From assembly GCA_024666565.1 (NCBI GenBank), contig CP088295.1:992001-1056000 (forward strand): a stretch of DNA of 64,000 bases. Reading direction: 5' to 3'. How positions within the stretch are numbered: the stretch's first letter is position 1; each line of letters opens with the position of its first letter. The DNA comes from Svornostia abyssi (lineage in GTDB: Bacteria > Actinomycetota > Thermoleophilia > Solirubrobacterales > Solirubrobacteraceae). The notes beneath the pieces were generated by a model. That model was not told the DNA's origin. It did not search any database and saw nothing but the letters and a program-made list of their open reading frames with translations. Positions 62,282 to 64,000 of the stretch are shown here, in pieces. Position numbers and translations under genes: made by a program.

Positions 62282-63655
62282 ATGTCGGCTCCCGTGAACA
62301 CCTCTGCGCGCCCCGAGCGCGGCCAAGAGCTTGAACTGACGATCGACGATCTCGCGTTCGGCGGGAACGGCGTGGCGCGGCTCGACGGCTATGTCCTCTT
62401 CGTCCAGGGCGCGATCCCCGGTGACAAGGTGCGCGCTGTCGTCACCAAGCGCAAGCGCCACTACGGCGAGGCGCGCACGCTGGAGGTCATCGCGCCGTCG
62501 CCCGACCGGGTGGACCCGATCGCCGACCACCCCGGCGCACCGTGGCAGGTGCTGCCGTACGAGCGCCAGCTCGAGATCAAGCAGACGCAGGTCAACGACG
62601 CGCTGACGCGGATCGGCAAGCTTGAGGGCTTCGAGCTGCTGGACATCGTCCCCGCCGTGGAGCAGTGGCGGTACCGCAACAAGCTCGAGTACTCGTTCGG
62701 ACTGAATCCCGAGGGTGAGCTCGTCTGCGGGTTCCACGCCCCGGGCTCGTGGGAGACCATCGTCGGGCTCGACGACTGCCTCCTGGCCTCAGAGGCCGGC
62801 AACCGCGTGCGGACGCAGGTCCTGGACTGGGCCCGCGCCCAGGGGCTCTCCGCTTTCGACCGCCGCACGCACACCGGGCTGCTGCGCAACCTGGTGGTCC
62901 GCGAGGGCCGTCGCACCGGCGAGCTGCAGGCGCGGCTCGTGGTGGCCGAGGGCAAGGAAGCGGACGCGATCGACACCGACACGCTGCACCAGGCCGTCGA
63001 GGCCGACGCGGTCATGATCACCCGCACCGACGCGCTCGGCGAGACCACGCAGGGCGGCGAGACGCAGATCGTCCTCGGCCCGCCGAAGCTCACCGAAGAG
63101 CTGGGCGGCCTGACGTTCGGCATCTCGCCCACGGCGTTCTTCCAGACGAACACGGAGATGGCCGAGCGCCTGTACGGCGTCGCCGCCGAGGTCGCGGACC
63201 TTCAGGGATGGGAACGCGTCTACGACCTGTTCTGCGGGATCGGCACCGTCGGCCTCTCGCTCGCGCAGCGCGCGGGGGAGATCTGGGGCGTCGAGATCGT
63301 CGAAGAGGCCGTCGCCGACGCGATCGAGAACGCGCGCCGCAACGACATCGGCTCGGCGAGGTTCTTCGCCGGCGACGTGCGCCTGGCGCTCCGCGAGCTC
63401 GTCGAGAAGGCCGGCAAGCCCGACGTGCTCGTCGTCGACCCGCCGCGCGCCGGCCTGTCGCAGAAGGTCGTACGCCGCATCATCGAGGCGAATCCGAAGC
63501 GCATCGTCTACATCTCCTGCAACCCGACGACGCTCGCGCCGAACGCCGCGCAGCTCGTCGAGGCCGGGTACGCGCTGCGGCGCGTGCGGCCGGTCGACAT
63601 GTTCCCGCAGACGCCGCACATCGAGTGCGTCGCGCTGCTGGAACGCGTCAGCTAG
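62282..63655 (+). CDS. rlmD: 23S rRNA (uracil-C5)-methyltransferase, RumA/RlmD family
   Basis: A 457-residue RNA methyltransferase. An N-terminal TRAM domain (about 10-70, LTIDDLAFGGNGVARLDGYVLFVQGAIPGD) precedes a C-terminal Rossmann domain (FQTNTEMAERLYG, YDLFCGIGTVGLSLA, VVDPPRAGLS). The nucleophile Cys is in YISCNPTT. The four cysteines of the E. coli RumA iron-sulfur site are missing from the DHPGAPWQVLPYERQ region, so it resembles cluster-free members. The ATG at 62282 is chosen over GTGs at 62270 and 62273. It overlaps the convergent gene by 8 nt. Confidence 0.9.
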   Translation: MSAPVNTSARPERGQELELTIDDLAFGGNGVARLDGYVLFVQGAIPGDKVRAVVTKRKRHYGEARTLEVIAPSPDRVDPIADHPGAPWQVLPYERQLEIKQTQVNDALTRIGKLEGFELLDIVPAVEQWRYRNKLEYSFGLNPEGELVCGFHAPGSWETIVGLDDCLLASEAGNRVRTQVLDWARAQGLSAFDRRTHTGLLRNLVVREGRRTGELQARLVVAEGKEADAIDTDTLHQAVEADAVMITRTDALGETTQGGETQIVLGPPKLTEELGGLTFGISPTAFFQTNTEMAERLYGVAAEVADLQGWERVYDLFCGIGTVGLSLAQRAGEIWGVEIVEEAVADAIENARRNDIGSARFFAGDVRLALRELVEKAGKPDVLVVDPPRAGLSQKVVRRIIEANPKRIVYISCNPTTLAPNAAQLVEAGYALRRVRPVDMFPQTPHIECVALLERVS

Positions 63656-64000
63656 CGCCGGGCGGCGGCGTCCTGGTGGACGGCATGTCCTCGAGCAGCG
63701 AGGGGATGCCGGCCTCCACGAGCCCGCGGTCCCCGAGGTCGGCGAGGCGCTGATTGCAGACGTCCTGCGGCCCCACCCCGCCGAGGGCGCCGACCACGGC
63801 CTGCAGTTCCAGCGACGGGGTGGTCAGCAGCGGGTTCTGGTCCTCCTGCGGGTACTCGAAGAGGATGTCCGGGTCCTTCTTCGTCGCGTCGACGAGCAGC
63901 TGCACGCGGGGTTCCAGCGCTTGCTCCTGCTCGGGCGTGAGCGGGCCGCGCGCGCAGGCGCCGGTGATCGCCATGGACGCCTCGCTGAGCTTCTCGCCCT
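63648..64000 (-). CDS. Partial protein of unknown function (N-terminus beyond window)
   Basis: The reverse frame is open from the window edge to the stop at 63648 (117 codons visible). The visible part has Pro/Glu-rich helices (LTPEQEQALEPRVQLLVDATKKDPDILFEYPQEDQN) and two cysteines. It resembles no family I know. An ATG at 63974 exists, but sequence upstream remains open and in similar style (GEKLSEAS), so the true start probably lies outside. Confidence 0.65.
   Translation of the reverse strand, partial: GEKLSEASMAITGACARGPLTPEQEQALEPRVQLLVDATKKDPDILFEYPQEDQNPLLTTPSLELQAVVGALGGVGPQDVCNQRLADLGDRGLVEAGIPSLLEDMPSTRTPPPGAS

Overview
The window is a very GC-rich (about 70%, by eye), densely packed bacterial chromosome segment. 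Gene content points to a high-GC actinobacterium, most likely Thermoleophilia/Solirubrobacterales: AAA_14/DUF4143 and AbiEi-type genes, a secreted delta-60-repeat propeller with an InlB-type repeat, a Thermobifida-type polyesterase, FprB-like reductase and a DUF7144-like membrane protein. The lineage is inferred from gene flavour, not from a phylogenetic marker. At least 13 genes have a TAnnnT hexamer exactly 7 nt before their start codon and no Shine-Dalgarno sequence, the signature of leaderless transcripts; this also settles several start codons.

Layout. 1-11.4 kb: partial TetR and acyl-CoA dehydrogenase, three stacked terminator hairpins, a secreted cutinase/PET-hydrolase-like enzyme, slipin, a molybdopterin oxidoreductase coupled to a small acidic protein, small membrane and SRPBCC proteins, an AI-2E/PerM-type transporter, a limonene-epoxide-hydrolase-like enzyme and an ABC1/UbiB kinase. 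11.4-17.2 kb: an accessory-looking block with a frameshifted TerD-domain gene, a 15-bp inverted repeat, tRNA-Ala(UGC), two tandem PD-(D/E)XK nucleases (the second ends inside the tRNA), a Lys/Ala-rich phasin-like protein and an AAA_14/DUF4143 ATPase behind promoter-embedded direct repeats. 17-31 kb: HDAC-family deacetylase, SDR plus zwf, DUF3089 hydrolase, a two-subunit acyl-CoA dehydrogenase with a dyad operator, rhomboid protease, lipA, PadR, lipB, GAP and DUF3159 membrane proteins, and an AbiEi-DUF559 gene behind an unusual inverted-repeat array. 31.8-50 kb: pyruvate dehydrogenase E2, E1 alpha/beta and E3, interleaved with two GGDEF-EAL proteins, a chemoreceptor, a TetR-lipase pair, a methyltransferase/HxlR divergon and a DUF418 protein. 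With lipA and lipB, the whole oxo-acid dehydrogenase and lipoate machinery sits within 25 kb. 50-64 kb: thiE, a TPP riboswitch and thiO-thiS-thiG plus a coupled SnoaL protein, an esterase, a TetR-AurF-FprB oxygenase operon with tandem operators, a cupredoxin lipoprotein, argF, a secreted beta-propeller and rlmD.

Four genes are broken by single-base changes, three of them in G tracts (TerD-like, HDAC, HxlR-SCP2) and one at a GG (SRPBCC). Four such events in 64 kb suggest either assembly indels or slippage-prone tracts; the protein calls below say where each break lies. No CRISPR array, prophage, insertion sequence or rRNA was seen.
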